Positions 29,211 through 39,073 of a stretch of DNA of 43,879 nt are shown piece after piece. Below the pieces are notes generated by a model, which had not been told where the DNA came from, searched no databases, and worked only from the letters and a program-made list of their open reading frames with translations. A program made the position numbers and the translations under genes. The DNA comes from Streptomyces antimicrobicus. GTDB taxonomy: Bacteria; Actinomycetota; Actinomycetes; Streptomycetales; Streptomycetaceae. How positions within the stretch are numbered: position 1 is the stretch's first letter; every line of letters begins with the position of its first letter. The stretch is from the NCBI RefSeq assembly GCF_020532625.1, contig NZ_JAJAUY010000040.1, forward strand, positions 1 to 43,879, in the 5' to 3' direction.

Positions 29211-30938
29211 TCAGGTGACTTCGAGGGCGACCAGGCAGGTGTCGTCGGAGAGGTCACCCGTCGCGTAGTGGTCCATCACCGACTCCAGGGTGCCTTCGGC
29301 GCCCAGGCCGGGGTGCTCCGCCAGGTGCCGGCACAGGACGCGCAGTCCCTCCTCGATGTCGGCGTCCCGGCGCTCCACCAGGCCGTCGGTGTAGAGCACG
29401 AGGAGGTCACCGCGCTCCAGCGAGGTCGTGGCGGTCTCGTACGGATGGCCGGGCAGCAGGCCGAGCAGGGGCCCGCGGTGGTGGGTCGGGAGCGGGGAGG
29501 CCGTGCCGCCGCGTACCAGGACGGGTGCCGGATGTCCGGCGTTCGCCCAGGTCAGCAGGTGGTCGCCGTGGAGGTGGCCGATGACGGCCGTCGCCGTCTC
29601 GGCGGCCGGATCGGCGCACATGAGGTCGTTGAGCCACCCGGTCAGCCGGCTCGCGTCGCTGCCGGGGGTGTGGGCGAGGCCGGCCAGGCCGTGGCGCTGC
29701 TGGGCCATCCGGGCCACGGCGCTCAGCCCGTGCCCGCAGGCGTCGCCGATGGCGAGCAGGATCCGGCCGTCGGGCAGGGCCCGGCACTTGTACCAGTCGC
29801 CGCCGACGGCGGCCTCGGCGGGCAGGTAGGCCGCGGCCACCCGGTAGCCCAGGTCGACGATCTGCTCGGAATGGGTCGGCAGCAGGGCCTCGCGCAGGGC
29901 GGTGGCCACCCGCCGTTCGGCCACGGCCTCCTCGCGGAACCGTTCGGTCTGGCGGCGGGTCGCGGCCAGGCGCTGACGGCCGCGGATCTGGGTGGTCAGG
30001 TCGCGGGCGATCAGGTGCAGGGCCCAGGCCAGGCCGTCGGTGGAGATGACGGGCCGCCCCACGACGTGGAGGGTGCGGACGTCGCCCTGGACCGCGAAGC
30101 GGATGTCGGTGCCGGGCGGCTCCTCGCCGTCGAGCAGGGCGCGCAGGAGTCGTCCCCACAGGGGGAGGTCCTCCAGGAGCACGACGTCGCACAGCTCCAT
30201 CAGGGTCAGGGGCCGGCCCGGGGTGGTGCGGAAGATGCCGCACAGCCCGTCGGACCAGATCGTCTCGCCGGACAGCAGGTCGTAGCGGGCCCATCCCATC
30301 GACGCGATGAACTGGGCCTCCAGGGACAGCAGTTCGGTGCGGTCACGGGCCTGGCGCCACGTCGCCAGCACCTGGCCGCCGCAGGCGGCGGCGTCGTAGA
30401 GCAAGGAGGTGCGGTGCAGGCCGTCGGGCCGGCGCTCGGTGTACTCCACGGGGTGCGCGCGCAGGGCCCGGCCACTGGCCAGGACCTCGATCAGCGCGTC
30501 GAGCAGGCCGGAGGCCTCGGCGCCGGGCCGGACGTCGAGGAGGCGTTTGCCGACCTGGCGGTCCGGGGGGTCGAGCCAGCCGGCGGAGCGGACGTGGTTG
30601 CCGGCCCTGATCACGAAGTCCACGGTCCGGCCGTCCTCGTCCTTGACGGGCGCCAGCAGGGCCGCCGAGACGGGGATGGCCGGGAGCGTCGCGCACAGGC
30701 AGTCCCAGGGGTCGTGCCCCTCGGCGGCGTCGTGGCAGGCGTGTCCCGCCCCTGTGCCCTGCCCGCACGGGCAGGCCTGGCCGCTGGCCTCGGCCGGGGG
30801 GACCAGTTCGCTCTCCGCGGTCGGCACGGAGCCCTCGCAGGCCCCCGCGGAGCGGGCGGCGATGGCCCTGAGCTGACCGATCTCGCGTGCGATCAGCTGT
30901 TTGACGGTCTCGGGATCTCTCAGCGGCACCGGACACAT
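29211..30938 (-). CDS. SpoIIE-family PP2C phosphatase with PAS-like sensor region
   Basis: The 575-residue protein has a short N-terminal helix, a Cys/His-rich segment (C56, C58, H66, C68, H69, H75, C80, C82), two PAS-like sensor regions (about 85-200 and 210-320), a coiled-coil linker rich in Arg/Glu (about 320-355), and a PPM/PP2C phosphatase domain of SpoIIE type. The phosphatase domain shows VGGDWYK, AIGDACGHGLSA, ANAGHPAP, LLVLYTDGLVE and DLSDDTCLVAL, so the metal-binding Asp residues are present. Such proteins dephosphorylate anti-anti-sigma factors and so adjust sigma-factor release. No anti-sigma partner is encoded nearby. The ATG at 30938 is followed by a plausible N terminus, but the ribosome binding site is weak. 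Confidence 0.88.
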   Translation of the reverse strand: MCPVPLRDPETVKQLIAREIGQLRAIAARSAGACEGSVPTAESELVPPAEASGQACPCGQGTGAGHACHDAAEGHDPWDCLCATLPAIPVSAALLAPVKDEDGRTVDFVIRAGNHVRSAGWLDPPDRQVGKRLLDVRPGAEASGLLDALIEVLASGRALRAHPVEYTERRPDGLHRTSLLYDAAACGGQVLATWRQARDRTELLSLEAQFIASMGWARYDLLSGETIWSDGLCGIFRTTPGRPLTLMELCDVVLLEDLPLWGRLLRALLDGEEPPGTDIRFAVQGDVRTLHVVGRPVISTDGLAWALHLIARDLTTQIRGRQRLAATRRQTERFREEAVAERRVATALREALLPTHSEQIVDLGYRVAAAYLPAEAAVGGDWYKCRALPDGRILLAIGDACGHGLSAVARMAQQRHGLAGLAHTPGSDASRLTGWLNDLMCADPAAETATAVIGHLHGDHLLTWANAGHPAPVLVRGGTASPLPTHHRGPLLGLLPGHPYETATTSLERGDLLVLYTDGLVERRDADIEEGLRVLCRHLAEHPGLGAEGTLESVMDHYATGDLSDDTCLVALEVT

Positions 30939-31075
30939 GGTTGCGGCTTTCGTCGGGTCTGGCCGGAATTTCGCCCCCGAAGGTCGCCCTCGCCCCCCGG
31001 ACGGGTCGACGCGTTCCCGTCGGGGCCCCTTCCCGTGGCCGCCGGGATCATTCCTCCGCGCCGCCGCGGGCCGCG

Positions 31076-31096
31076 GCCCGGTCCGCCGGACCGGGC
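31076..31096 (-). terminator. 9-bp hairpin directly after the histidine phosphatase stop codon
   Basis: GCCCGGTCC (31076-31084) pairs perfectly with GGACCGGGC (31088-31096) around a 3-base loop. On the minus strand it begins with the base immediately after the TGA of the histidine phosphatase gene. Confidence 0.7.
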
Positions 31097-31732
31097 TCAG
31101 GGGTCGCCGGGCAGGAGGTGCTGGCCCTGTTCGCGGAAGGACCAGGCGCCGCGGTGCCGGGTGAGGAGCCACACCAGGTCGTAGCGGTCCGGCCAGAGGG
31201 CCGGGACGTCCCGGAGGCCGGCGGCGCCCAGGGCCTGCACGACGCGGGGCAGGCCGGTGTGCTCCCAGCAGATCAGGACGGGGCCGGGTGCGGCGAGGGC
31301 GGCGCAGGCCAGGTCGGCCTCCCGGCCGGCCGGGAGCGGAGCGCGGATCGGCAGCTTGAGCGCCTCGGCGAGGGGGGCCACGGTCTGACGGCAGCGGGCC
31401 GGGCTCCCCGACGGCACGAACAGGCTCGCGGGCCGCGGCAGCGGGGCCCGTGCGGCGGGCGGGAACAGCCCCGGCAGGGCCTCGGCGCGGCGGCGGCCGC
31501 GCAGGGCGAGGGAGCCGGGGTCGTCGTTGCCCTCGTCGTCCTCGCCGACGTCACCGGCGTACGGCTTCTCCGCGTGCCGGATCAGCATGATCAGCGTGTC
31601 GGGGGCGCCGGCCGGGTGCGCCGGCCCGGCGGCGGCCCGGTGGTGGTGCCCCTCGGAGGCGGAGGAGCACCCCACGAGCCCGGCCCCCGCGGCGAGCCCG
31701 GCCGCAAGCACGGTTCTGCGTGTGTGTGCCAT
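31097..31732 (-). CDS. exported histidine-phosphatase-superfamily lipoprotein
   Basis: The 211-residue protein opens with a twin-arginine-like signal (HTRRTVLAAG, Arg 5-6) and a lipobox LVGC (C22), so it is probably a Tat-exported lipoprotein. The mature domain has the phosphoglycerate-mutase-like catalytic motif LIRHAEKP (the His that is phosphorylated) and the later ICWEHTGLPRVV, whose His completes the pocket. It may hydrolyse phosphate esters outside the membrane, and the substrate is unknown. The ATG at 31732 is preferred. An in-frame GTG at 31741 would add three residues. A perfect 15-base palindrome covers the start region. A terminator hairpin follows the stop. Confidence 0.82.
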   Translation of the reverse strand: MAHTRRTVLAAGLAAGAGLVGCSSASEGHHHRAAAGPAHPAGAPDTLIMLIRHAEKPYAGDVGEDDEGNDDPGSLALRGRRRAEALPGLFPPAARAPLPRPASLFVPSGSPARCRQTVAPLAEALKLPIRAPLPAGREADLACAALAAPGPVLICWEHTGLPRVVQALGAAGLRDVPALWPDRYDLVWLLTRHRGAWSFREQGQHLLPGDP

Positions 31733-31733
31733 G

Positions 31734-31748
31734 GGCGACACTGTCGCC
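31734..31748. promoter_or_regulatory. 15-bp palindrome GGCGACA-C-TGTCGCC at the histidine phosphatase start
   Basis: Perfect 7-base arms around one base lie immediately upstream of the ATG at 31732. On the minus strand the centre gives GACAGT, a near -10 box 7 bases before the ATG. A regulator binding here would cover the promoter of a leaderless transcript. Confidence 0.35.
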
Positions 31749-31822
31749 GATGGCCGTCGGCCGGGCCGGGCGCGGCACGGGCGAGCGGGGTGCGCTCAGC
31801 CGATCGGCGCAGGGCACCGGGG

Positions 31823-32571
31823 TCAGGGCCTGCGGGGGCCCTTGCGGACGGCGCGCAGCCATTCGCGGTTCATCGCGGCGATCGACGGCAGGGGGATGCC
31901 CTTCGGGCAGGCCGTCGCGCACTCGCCGGTCAGGGTGCAGCCGCCGAAGCCCTCGTCGTCCATGGTGGCGACCATGTCCAGGACCCGGGTCTCGCGCTCC
32001 GGGGCGCCCTGCGGCAGCACGTTCAGGTGGTTGACCTTGGCCGAGGTGAACAGCATCGCCGAGCCGTTCGGGCAGGCCGCCACGCACGCGCCGCAGCCGA
32101 TGCACTCCGCGTGTTCGAAGGCGTGGTCGGCGTCGGCCTTCGGCACGGCGGTGGCGTGGGCCTCCGGTGCGGAGCCGGTGGGCGCGGTGATGTAGCCGCC
32201 GGCCTGGATGATCCGGTCGAAGGCCGAACGGTCCACCACCAGGTCCTTGACCACGGGGAAGGCCGCTGCCCGCCACGGCTCGACGTCGATGGTGTCGCCG
32301 TCGGTGAAGGACCTCATGTGCAGCTGGCAGGTGGTGGTGCGCTCGGGGCCGTGCGCGTCGCCGTTGATGACGAGGCTGCACGCGCCGCAGATGCCCTCGC
32401 GGCAGTCGTGGTCGAAGGCCACGGGCTCCTCACCGCGCAGGATGAGGTCCTCGTTGAGGGTGTCGAGCATCTCCAGGAACGACATGTCCTTCGAGACGCC
32501 GTCGACCTCGTAGGTGACCATGGCGCCGGGGGCGTCGGCGTTCTGCTGGCGCCAGACGCGCAGGGTGAGCT

Positions 32572-32575
<4 letters not shown>
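31823..32575 (-). CDS. sdhB: succinate dehydrogenase/fumarate reductase iron-sulfur subunit SdhB
   Basis: The 250-residue subunit carries the three Fe-S centres that pass electrons from the flavin to the membrane quinone site: [15 protein letters not shown] with a later CQLHM for [2Fe-2S], [13 protein letters not shown] and [16 protein letters not shown] for the [4Fe-4S] and [3Fe-4S] clusters. The N-terminal plant-ferredoxin fold and C-terminal helical domain are both complete. The ATG at 32575 overlaps the sdhA TGA as ATGA. It is the last gene of the sdhC-sdhA-sdhB operon. Whether the complex works as a dehydrogenase or fumarate reductase in vivo is not decided by sequence. Confidence 0.93.
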
Positions 32576-34590
<2,015 letters not shown>

Positions 34591-34592
34591 GG

Positions 34593-35297
34593 TCAGCTCA
34601 CCACTCCGGTCATGACGCCGACGGGGACGGATACGAAGCCCGCGAACAGGACCAGCGCGAGGGCGTGGGCCAGGAACTTCAGGGTCTTGTCGCGGCGGGC
34701 GTTGCCGGCGCCCAGGGTCTGGGCGGCGCTCCAGAAGCCGTGCCGGACGTGGAGGGCGACGGCCGCCATCGCGACGATGTAGATCGTGTTGCCGTACCAG
34801 GTGGAGAAGGTCGCCAGCAGGTTCTGGTACGGGTGGCCCTCCCAGGCGCGCTCGTTCACGGTGAGCGTCGTCAGGTCGAGGATGTGCCAGACGATGAACA
34901 GGCCGACGATGATCCCGCCCCAGCGCATGGTGCGGGTCGCGTAGCCGGCCCGGCGGCGCTTGTGGGCGTACGCGACCGGGCGGGCCTTGAGGTCGCGGCG
35001 GCTGAGCTGGTACGCGGAGACGGCGTGCGCGACGACCGAGACGATCAGCACGATGCGGGCGGCCCACAGGCCCCAGTGGCTGTGCAGGAACGGTTCTCCC
35101 ATATGGCGCAGCCAGTGGCCGTAGGCGTTGAGCTCCTCCGGGCCGAAGAAGACCTTGAGGTTGCCGAGCATGTGCACGACGAGGTACGCGAGCATGATCA
35201 GCCCGGAGACCGCCATGACGGTCTTCTTGCCGACGGAGGAGTCCCAGAGCGTGCGCGTGATGGACGGCCGTCGGCCCGTCCGCGTTGCCAGAGCCAT
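34593..35297 (-). CDS. sdhC: succinate dehydrogenase cytochrome b558-type membrane subunit SdhC
   Basis: The 234-residue membrane anchor has five hydrophobic segments, with conserved His residues in [39 protein letters not shown] and [11 protein letters not shown] that can ligate two haems b, and the quinone side nearby. This matches the five-helix single-anchor (B-type, Bacteroidetes/Actinobacteria) SdhC, so no separate SdhD is needed. The ATG at 35297 has a TACCTT box 6 bases upstream, which suggests leaderless expression. It opens the sdhCAB operon and is divergent from a LysR gene across 95 bases with a T-N11-A box. Confidence 0.92.
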   Translation of the reverse strand: MALATRTGRRPSITRTLWDSSVGKKTVMAVSGLIMLAYLVVHMLGNLKVFFGPEELNAYGHWLRHMGEPFLHSHWGLWAARIVLIVSVVAHAVSAYQLSRRDLKARPVAYAHKRRRAGYATRTMRWGGIIVGLFIVWHILDLTTLTVNERAWEGHPYQNLLATFSTWYGNTIYIVAMAAVALHVRHGFWSAAQTLGAGNARRDKTLKFLAHALALVLFAGFVSVPVGVMTGVVS

Positions 35298-35303
35298 GCC
35301 ACG

Positions 35304-35309
35304 AAGGTA
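35304..35309 (-). promoter_or_regulatory. -10 box TACCTT of the sdhCAB operon
   Basis: TACCTT (minus strand) lies 6 bases before the sdhC ATG. TTGGAC (35334-35329) is 19 bases further upstream and could serve as -35, slightly beyond ideal spacing. Confidence 0.5.
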
Positions 35310-35355
35310 GGGACGGAGGTCCCGAAAGGTCCAAGACATGATGCGGCTGATGTTG

Positions 35356-35370
35356 ATAGGCATCCGCTAT
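35356..35370. promoter_or_regulatory. LysR-type operator ATAG-N7-CTAT (T-N11-A)
   Basis: ATAGGCATCCGCTAT has the T-N11-A form recognised by LysR-type regulators. It lies 22 bases upstream of the lysR start and 58 bases upstream of the sdhC start, in a distinctly AT-richer stretch. Control of both directions by the adjacent LysR protein is likely. Confidence 0.65.
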
Positions 35371-35380
35371 GAGGTCGGGC

Positions 35381-35386
35381 TAGCCT
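35381..35386 (+). promoter_or_regulatory. -10 box TAGCCT of the lysR gene
   Basis: TAGCCT ends 6 bases before the lysR ATG at 35393, again without a ribosome binding site beyond GGAGAG directly against the start. Confidence 0.5.
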
Positions 35387-35392
35387 GGAGAG

Positions 35393-36271
35393 ATGCAGTT
35401 CCAGCAGCTCGTCTACTTCGTGGCCGTCGCCGAGACCCGGCACTTCACCCGCGCGGCGGAGCGGGTGCACGTGGCCCAGCCGTCGTTGTCGCAGCAGATC
35501 AAGGCCCTGGAGCGGGAGTTGGGGGCGGAGCTGTTCAGCCGGGCGCGCGGGAACATCGCGCTGACCGACGCGGGCGAGGCGCTGCTGCCGCTGGCGCGCC
35601 GGATCCTGGCCGACGCGGACACCGCGCGACTGGAGGTGCAGGAACTGGCGCAGCTGCGCCGGGGGCGGATCCGGCTGGGGGCCACGCCGAGCGTCTGCAC
35701 GGGCCTGCTGCCCGACGTGCTGCGGGCCTTCCACACGGCGCATCCGGGGGTGGAGCTGCTGATCGAGGAGAGCGGCTCGCTCGACCTGGTGCGGGAACTG
35801 GCGCGCGGGGCGCTGGACCTCGCGATGATCACCCTGCCGCTGCCGCCGGCGGCGCCGTCGCTGACCACCGTCGAGCTGCTGACCGAGGACCTGGTCGTGG
35901 TCTCCTCGGCCGAGCTGCCGCCGCCGGGCGGCGGCGGGCCGCTGACGATCTCCGCGCTGCGGGACGAGCCGATGGTGATGTTCCGGCACGGGTACGACCT
36001 GCGGGAGCTGACCGTGGCGGCGTGCCGGGCGGAGGGGTTCGAGCCGACGTTCACGGTGCAGGGCGGCGAGATGGACGCCGTCCTGGGCTTCGTCCGGGCG
36101 GGCCTCGGGCTGGCGGTGGTCCCGGCGATGGTCGTCGACCATGCCGGCCACGGCCTGCGGACGACCCCCCTGGCGGGCTCCCCCCTGCGCCGCACGATCG
36201 CCCTGGCCCACCGCACGGACGTGGCACCGCCGCGGGCGGCGCGGGAGTTGAAGCGGATATTGGTGGGGTAG
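35393..36271 (+). CDS. LysR-family transcriptional regulator
   Basis: The 292-residue protein has the LysR helix-turn-helix (FVAVAETRHFTRAAERVHVAQPSLSQQIKALERELGAELF, about 9-48, of which the recognition helix is QPSLSQQIK) and a two-lobed effector domain (about 90-290) with TPSVCTGLLP, LDLAMITLP and GLGLAVVPAM. The ATG at 35393 follows a TAGCCT box. It is divergent from sdhCAB with one T-N11-A site between the two starts, which makes the sdh operon its probable target. The effector is not identifiable. The coding region ends directly at the start of a long G-rich repeat array, with no terminator hairpin in between. Confidence 0.92.
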   Translation: MQFQQLVYFVAVAETRHFTRAAERVHVAQPSLSQQIKALERELGAELFSRARGNIALTDAGEALLPLARRILADADTARLEVQELAQLRRGRIRLGATPSVCTGLLPDVLRAFHTAHPGVELLIEESGSLDLVRELARGALDLAMITLPLPPAAPSLTTVELLTEDLVVVSSAELPPPGGGGPLTISALRDEPMVMFRHGYDLRELTVAACRAEGFEPTFTVQGGEMDAVLGFVRAGLGLAVVPAMVVDHAGHGLRTTPLAGSPLRRTIALAHRTDVAPPRAARELKRILVG

Positions 36272-37715
36272 GGCGGGGGCGGCCCGGCGGAAGCGGAGGG
36301 GGCTCGGCGGGGGCCGCTCGGCGAGGGCGGCCCGGCGGAGGCGGAGGGGCTCGGCGGGGTGGCTCGGCGCGGGCGGCTCGGCGGGGGCGACCTGCCGGGG
36401 GCCGCCCGGCGGAAGCGGAGGGCCTCCGGGCGCCTCGCCGGAGGCTGCTCACCGGGGGCGGCTGGGCGGGGCGGCTCGATGGGGCGGCTCGACGGATGCG
36501 GCTGGGCGGCCAACTCGACGAGGGCAGCCCAGCGGAAGCGGTCCGCGGGGGCGACCCGGCGGAGGCGGAAGAGCCCAATCTGGGCACCTCGCCGAAGGCG
36601 GCTCCAGGCCACCCACCCGAGGCGGCTCAACCGAGACGCCCCGCCGGGGGCTCAGCGGAGGGCGGCCAGGCGGGGGCAGCTCAGCAGGGGCAGCTCGACG
36701 GGAGCGGCCCAGCGGAAGCGGTCCGCGGGGGCGGCCCGGCAGCGGGGGCGGCCCGGCGGAGGCGGAAGGGCCCAGTCTGGGCGCCTCGCCGAAGGCGGAT
36801 CGAGGCCGCCCACCCGAGGCGGCTCAACCGGGACGCCCCGCCGGGGGCTCAGCGGGGCTCGATGGAGGCAGCTCCACGGAGGCGGCTCGGCAGGGGCAGC
36901 TCGACGGGGGCGGCCCAGCGGGAAGCGGTCCGCAGGGGCGACCCGACGGAGGCAGTCCGACGGGGACGGCTCGGCGGAGGCGAAAGGGCCCACTCTCGGC
37001 GCCTCGCCGAAGGCGGCTCGAGGCCACCCACCCGAGGCGGCTCAACCGGGACGCCCCGGCGGGGGCTCGGCGGGGGCTCGATCGGGGCAGCTCCACGAGG
37101 CGACCCGGTGCGGGCGGCCCGGCGGGGGCAGCTCGACGGATGCGGCTCGACGGGGGCCGCTCGGGGAGGGCGGCCCGGCGGAAGCGGTCCGCGGGGGCGG
37201 CCCGACGGAGGGGGGCTCGGCGGGGCGGCCCAGCAGAGGCGGCCCGGCGGAGGTGGAAGGGCCCACTCTCGGCGCCTCGCCGCAGGCTGCTCAACCGGGG
37301 GCGGCCCGGCGGGGCGGCCCAGTGGAGGCAGCTCGACGGAGGCAGCCCCTGCGGAGGCCGCTCGACGAGGGCGGCCCGGCGGGGGCGGAAGGGACCACCC
37401 CGGGCGCCTTGCCCGGAGGCGGCTCCAGGCCGCCCACCCGGGGGCGGCTCAACGAGCACGCCCCGCCGGGGGCCGAACGGCTCGCCTGCGGGCACTGGGC
37501 CGGCTTACAGGGGCCGGAGGCGGGCCCACCCGGAGCGGCTCGACAGGGCGCCTCGCCGGGAGCCCGGAGGTGGCTCGGCGAGGCGACTCGCGTGGGGCCG
37601 GAGGTGGCTCGCCACCTCGCCTGGAGGCGGCTCGCCGGGACGAAGGCGGCTCACCGGGGGCGGCTCGCGGCGAGCGGAGGCGGCTCGCCGGCGGCGGGGC
37701 GGAGGCGGCCCGCCT
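36272..37715. repeat. 1.44-kb G-rich degenerate tandem repeat with five longer module copies
   Basis: The array starts one base after the lysR stop. Most of it consists of 14-18-base units of the type GGCGGCTCGGCGGGGGC, strongly G-biased on the plus strand. Embedded are five versions of a longer module beginning near 36571, 36768, 36986, 37259 and 37391. These share a GGGCCCA(C/G)TCTSGG element, CGCCTCGCCGAAGGCGG, CCACCCACCCGAGGCGG and CTCAACCGGGACGCCCC. Copies 1-3 are nearly full, copy 4 is truncated and copy 5 divergent. Spacings of about 197, 218, 273 and 132 bases are not all multiples of three, so the array is not one repetitive coding frame. Long open frames on both strands arise because A/T-containing stop codons are absent. 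Confidence 0.8.
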
Positions 37716-38254
37716 GGTTGATCCCGCTCCCGGCCACAACCCACGGGGCCGACCGGTAGGAACAGCCGCAGCCGACCCCACTCGGCGTCCGCCCGATCCT
37801 GCCCCCATGTCGACATCAGCGGCCAAGGCACCGAGTAGCCGCACGCCCCATCGGGCGGTCCGGCCGGTGCGGCTCCGGACGGGGCCCCTCAACGGGTCCA
37901 GCGGCACCCCGCCCGCACCTCGGCGGGCCGGAGGCCATACCGACCGCGCCGTCACCCCCGTCACGAGCCCCCCGGCGCAGGCACGGCACGCGCGCACACG
38001 CGTGCATCGCGTGCATCGCGCGCATCGCGCGCATCGCGTGCATCGCGCGCATCGCGCGCATCGGCGACCTCGGCCCCGACCTGAAGAAAGGGTCACGGCT
38101 CCAACCTCCCGTCGCAAAGCGCGGCCAGGAACTGGACCATTCCGAGCTCCTCCATCGCACGCACCCTGCCTCTGCCACACCGCTCCGCCCGACACGCAAC
38201 CGAGGAAGATCGCCCGAACAGGACCGCCCTCGGCGGCCGGGCAGGTCCGCCGGC
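37716..38254. other. 539-base gene-free stretch after the repeat array
   Basis: No reading frame here has a ribosome binding site plus recognisable family. It contains a unique section (37716-37990), a 9-bp tandem repeat (38002-38064) and a somewhat less GC-rich section (38080-38200) before the tetR stop codon. Confidence 0.5.
38002..38064. repeat. seven tandem copies of a 9-bp unit (G[T/C]GCATCGC)
   Basis: Units at 38002, 38011, 38020, 38029, 38038, 38047 and 38056 differ only at the second base (T or C), with one final C-to-G change. The order T,T,C,C,T,C,C suggests duplication in blocks of three (27 bases). It overlaps no supported gene. Confidence 0.85.
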
Positions 38255-38905
38255 TCAGGGGGTGCGGCTCGGGAGGACAGAGTCGAGGCCGTGGGCGAGG
38301 GCGCCGAAGGCGCTGTCGGCGTCGGCCACGGCGTCGGGGTAGGCCTCGTCGCTGGTCGCCCCGGCGGCCAGGCGGGTCCAGTTGACCCGGCCGAGCTCGT
38401 GCCGCACGGCGATCAGGTGCTGGGCGGAGAGCCGGGCCAGCAGCGGCGGTACGGCCTCCGCCTCCAGGACCTCGGCCAGCAGCTCGACCTCGCGCTCGAC
38501 GTAGCGGGCGACCCGGTCGAGCAGGCTCTCCGCGGAGTACAGCAGCTGCATGAAGGCCACGATGTCGGGCAGGTCCGACAGCCCGGTGGCCGGGTCCCGC
38601 TCCGCGAGCGCCGCCGTGAAGTGCGCGTGCAGCGCGCCGACCGGGGTCTGGCCGGCCGGCCGGTCCCGCACGACACGGGCGGCCTCGTCCTGGTGATCGG
38701 CGAACCGGTCCAGGACCAGGTCCTCCTTGGTGGGGAAGTACCGGAACAGGGTCGGCTTGGAGACCTCCGCCGCCGCCGCGACGTCGGCCACCGATACGTC
38801 GTCGAACCCGCGCTCCAGGAACAGCTCCAGCGCGGTGGCCCGCAGGTGCGTGCGGGTGCGCTGCTTCTTGCTCTCGCGCAGGCCGGGGGTGGCGGCGTCC
38901 GTCAT
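38255..38905 (-). CDS. TetR-family transcriptional regulator
   Basis: The 216-residue regulator has an N-terminal three-helix DNA-binding domain (RTHLRATALELFLERGF, VSVADVAAAAEVSKPTLFRYF, TKEDLVLDRF; about 18-68) and an all-helical ligand domain. The ATG at 38905 has AAAGGAG about 8 bases upstream. It is divergent from a flavin monooxygenase gene across a 168-base AT-rich region, the standard layout for a repressor of an inducible monooxygenase. The ligand is unknown and is probably an aromatic or polyketide-like substrate of the neighbour. Confidence 0.92.
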   Translation of the reverse strand: MTDAATPGLRESKKQRTRTHLRATALELFLERGFDDVSVADVAAAAEVSKPTLFRYFPTKEDLVLDRFADHQDEAARVVRDRPAGQTPVGALHAHFTAALAERDPATGLSDLPDIVAFMQLLYSAESLLDRVARYVEREVELLAEVLEAEAVPPLLARLSAQHLIAVRHELGRVNWTRLAAGATSDEAYPDAVADADSAFGALAHGLDSVLPSRTP

Positions 38906-38951
38906 GCCCGTCTCCTTTCACTCCTCACTCCAAGCGTAGCAGACATTGATG

Positions 38952-38992
38952 ACCGAGTTAATTTTTTTACTGGGTTGCATTTTTTCCTCGGT
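38952..38992. promoter_or_regulatory. AT-rich island with inverted repeat between tetR and the monooxygenase gene
   Basis: The segment holds two T runs (38962-38968 and 38980-38985) and an inverted repeat ACCGAG (38952-38957)/CTCGGT (38987-38992), plus an imperfect AGTTAA...TTACT pair. In such GC-rich surroundings it is the obvious promoter/operator zone, and the TetR protein is the likely binder. Confidence 0.5.
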
Positions 38993-39073
38993 TGCGCTTT
39001 CCTGGTTCCAGGCCGCCGACAGGAGGCGGAGGAACAGCAGCGACCGACTGCGAACGGAGACGGGGGACCAGAG

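Noticed and set aside
36272..37715. The G-rich array considered as a collagen-like or wall-protein repeat gene.
   Set aside because: No translated frame gives a regular motif such as Gly-X-Y. Module spacings of about 197 and 218 bases change the frame. There is no signal peptide or ribosome binding site.
38002..38064. The 9-bp tandem array considered as a CRISPR-like repeat.
   Set aside because: Units are contiguous with no spacers and far too short, and no cas genes are present.
35338..38385. A single 1015-codon plus-strand open frame running from the lysR promoter through the repeat array.
   Set aside because: It is antiparallel or out of frame with lysR, begins without a ribosome binding site, reads as Arg/Gly/Ala/Pro low complexity, and repeat spacings break the frame. 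It exists because stop codons are rare in G/C-only repeats.
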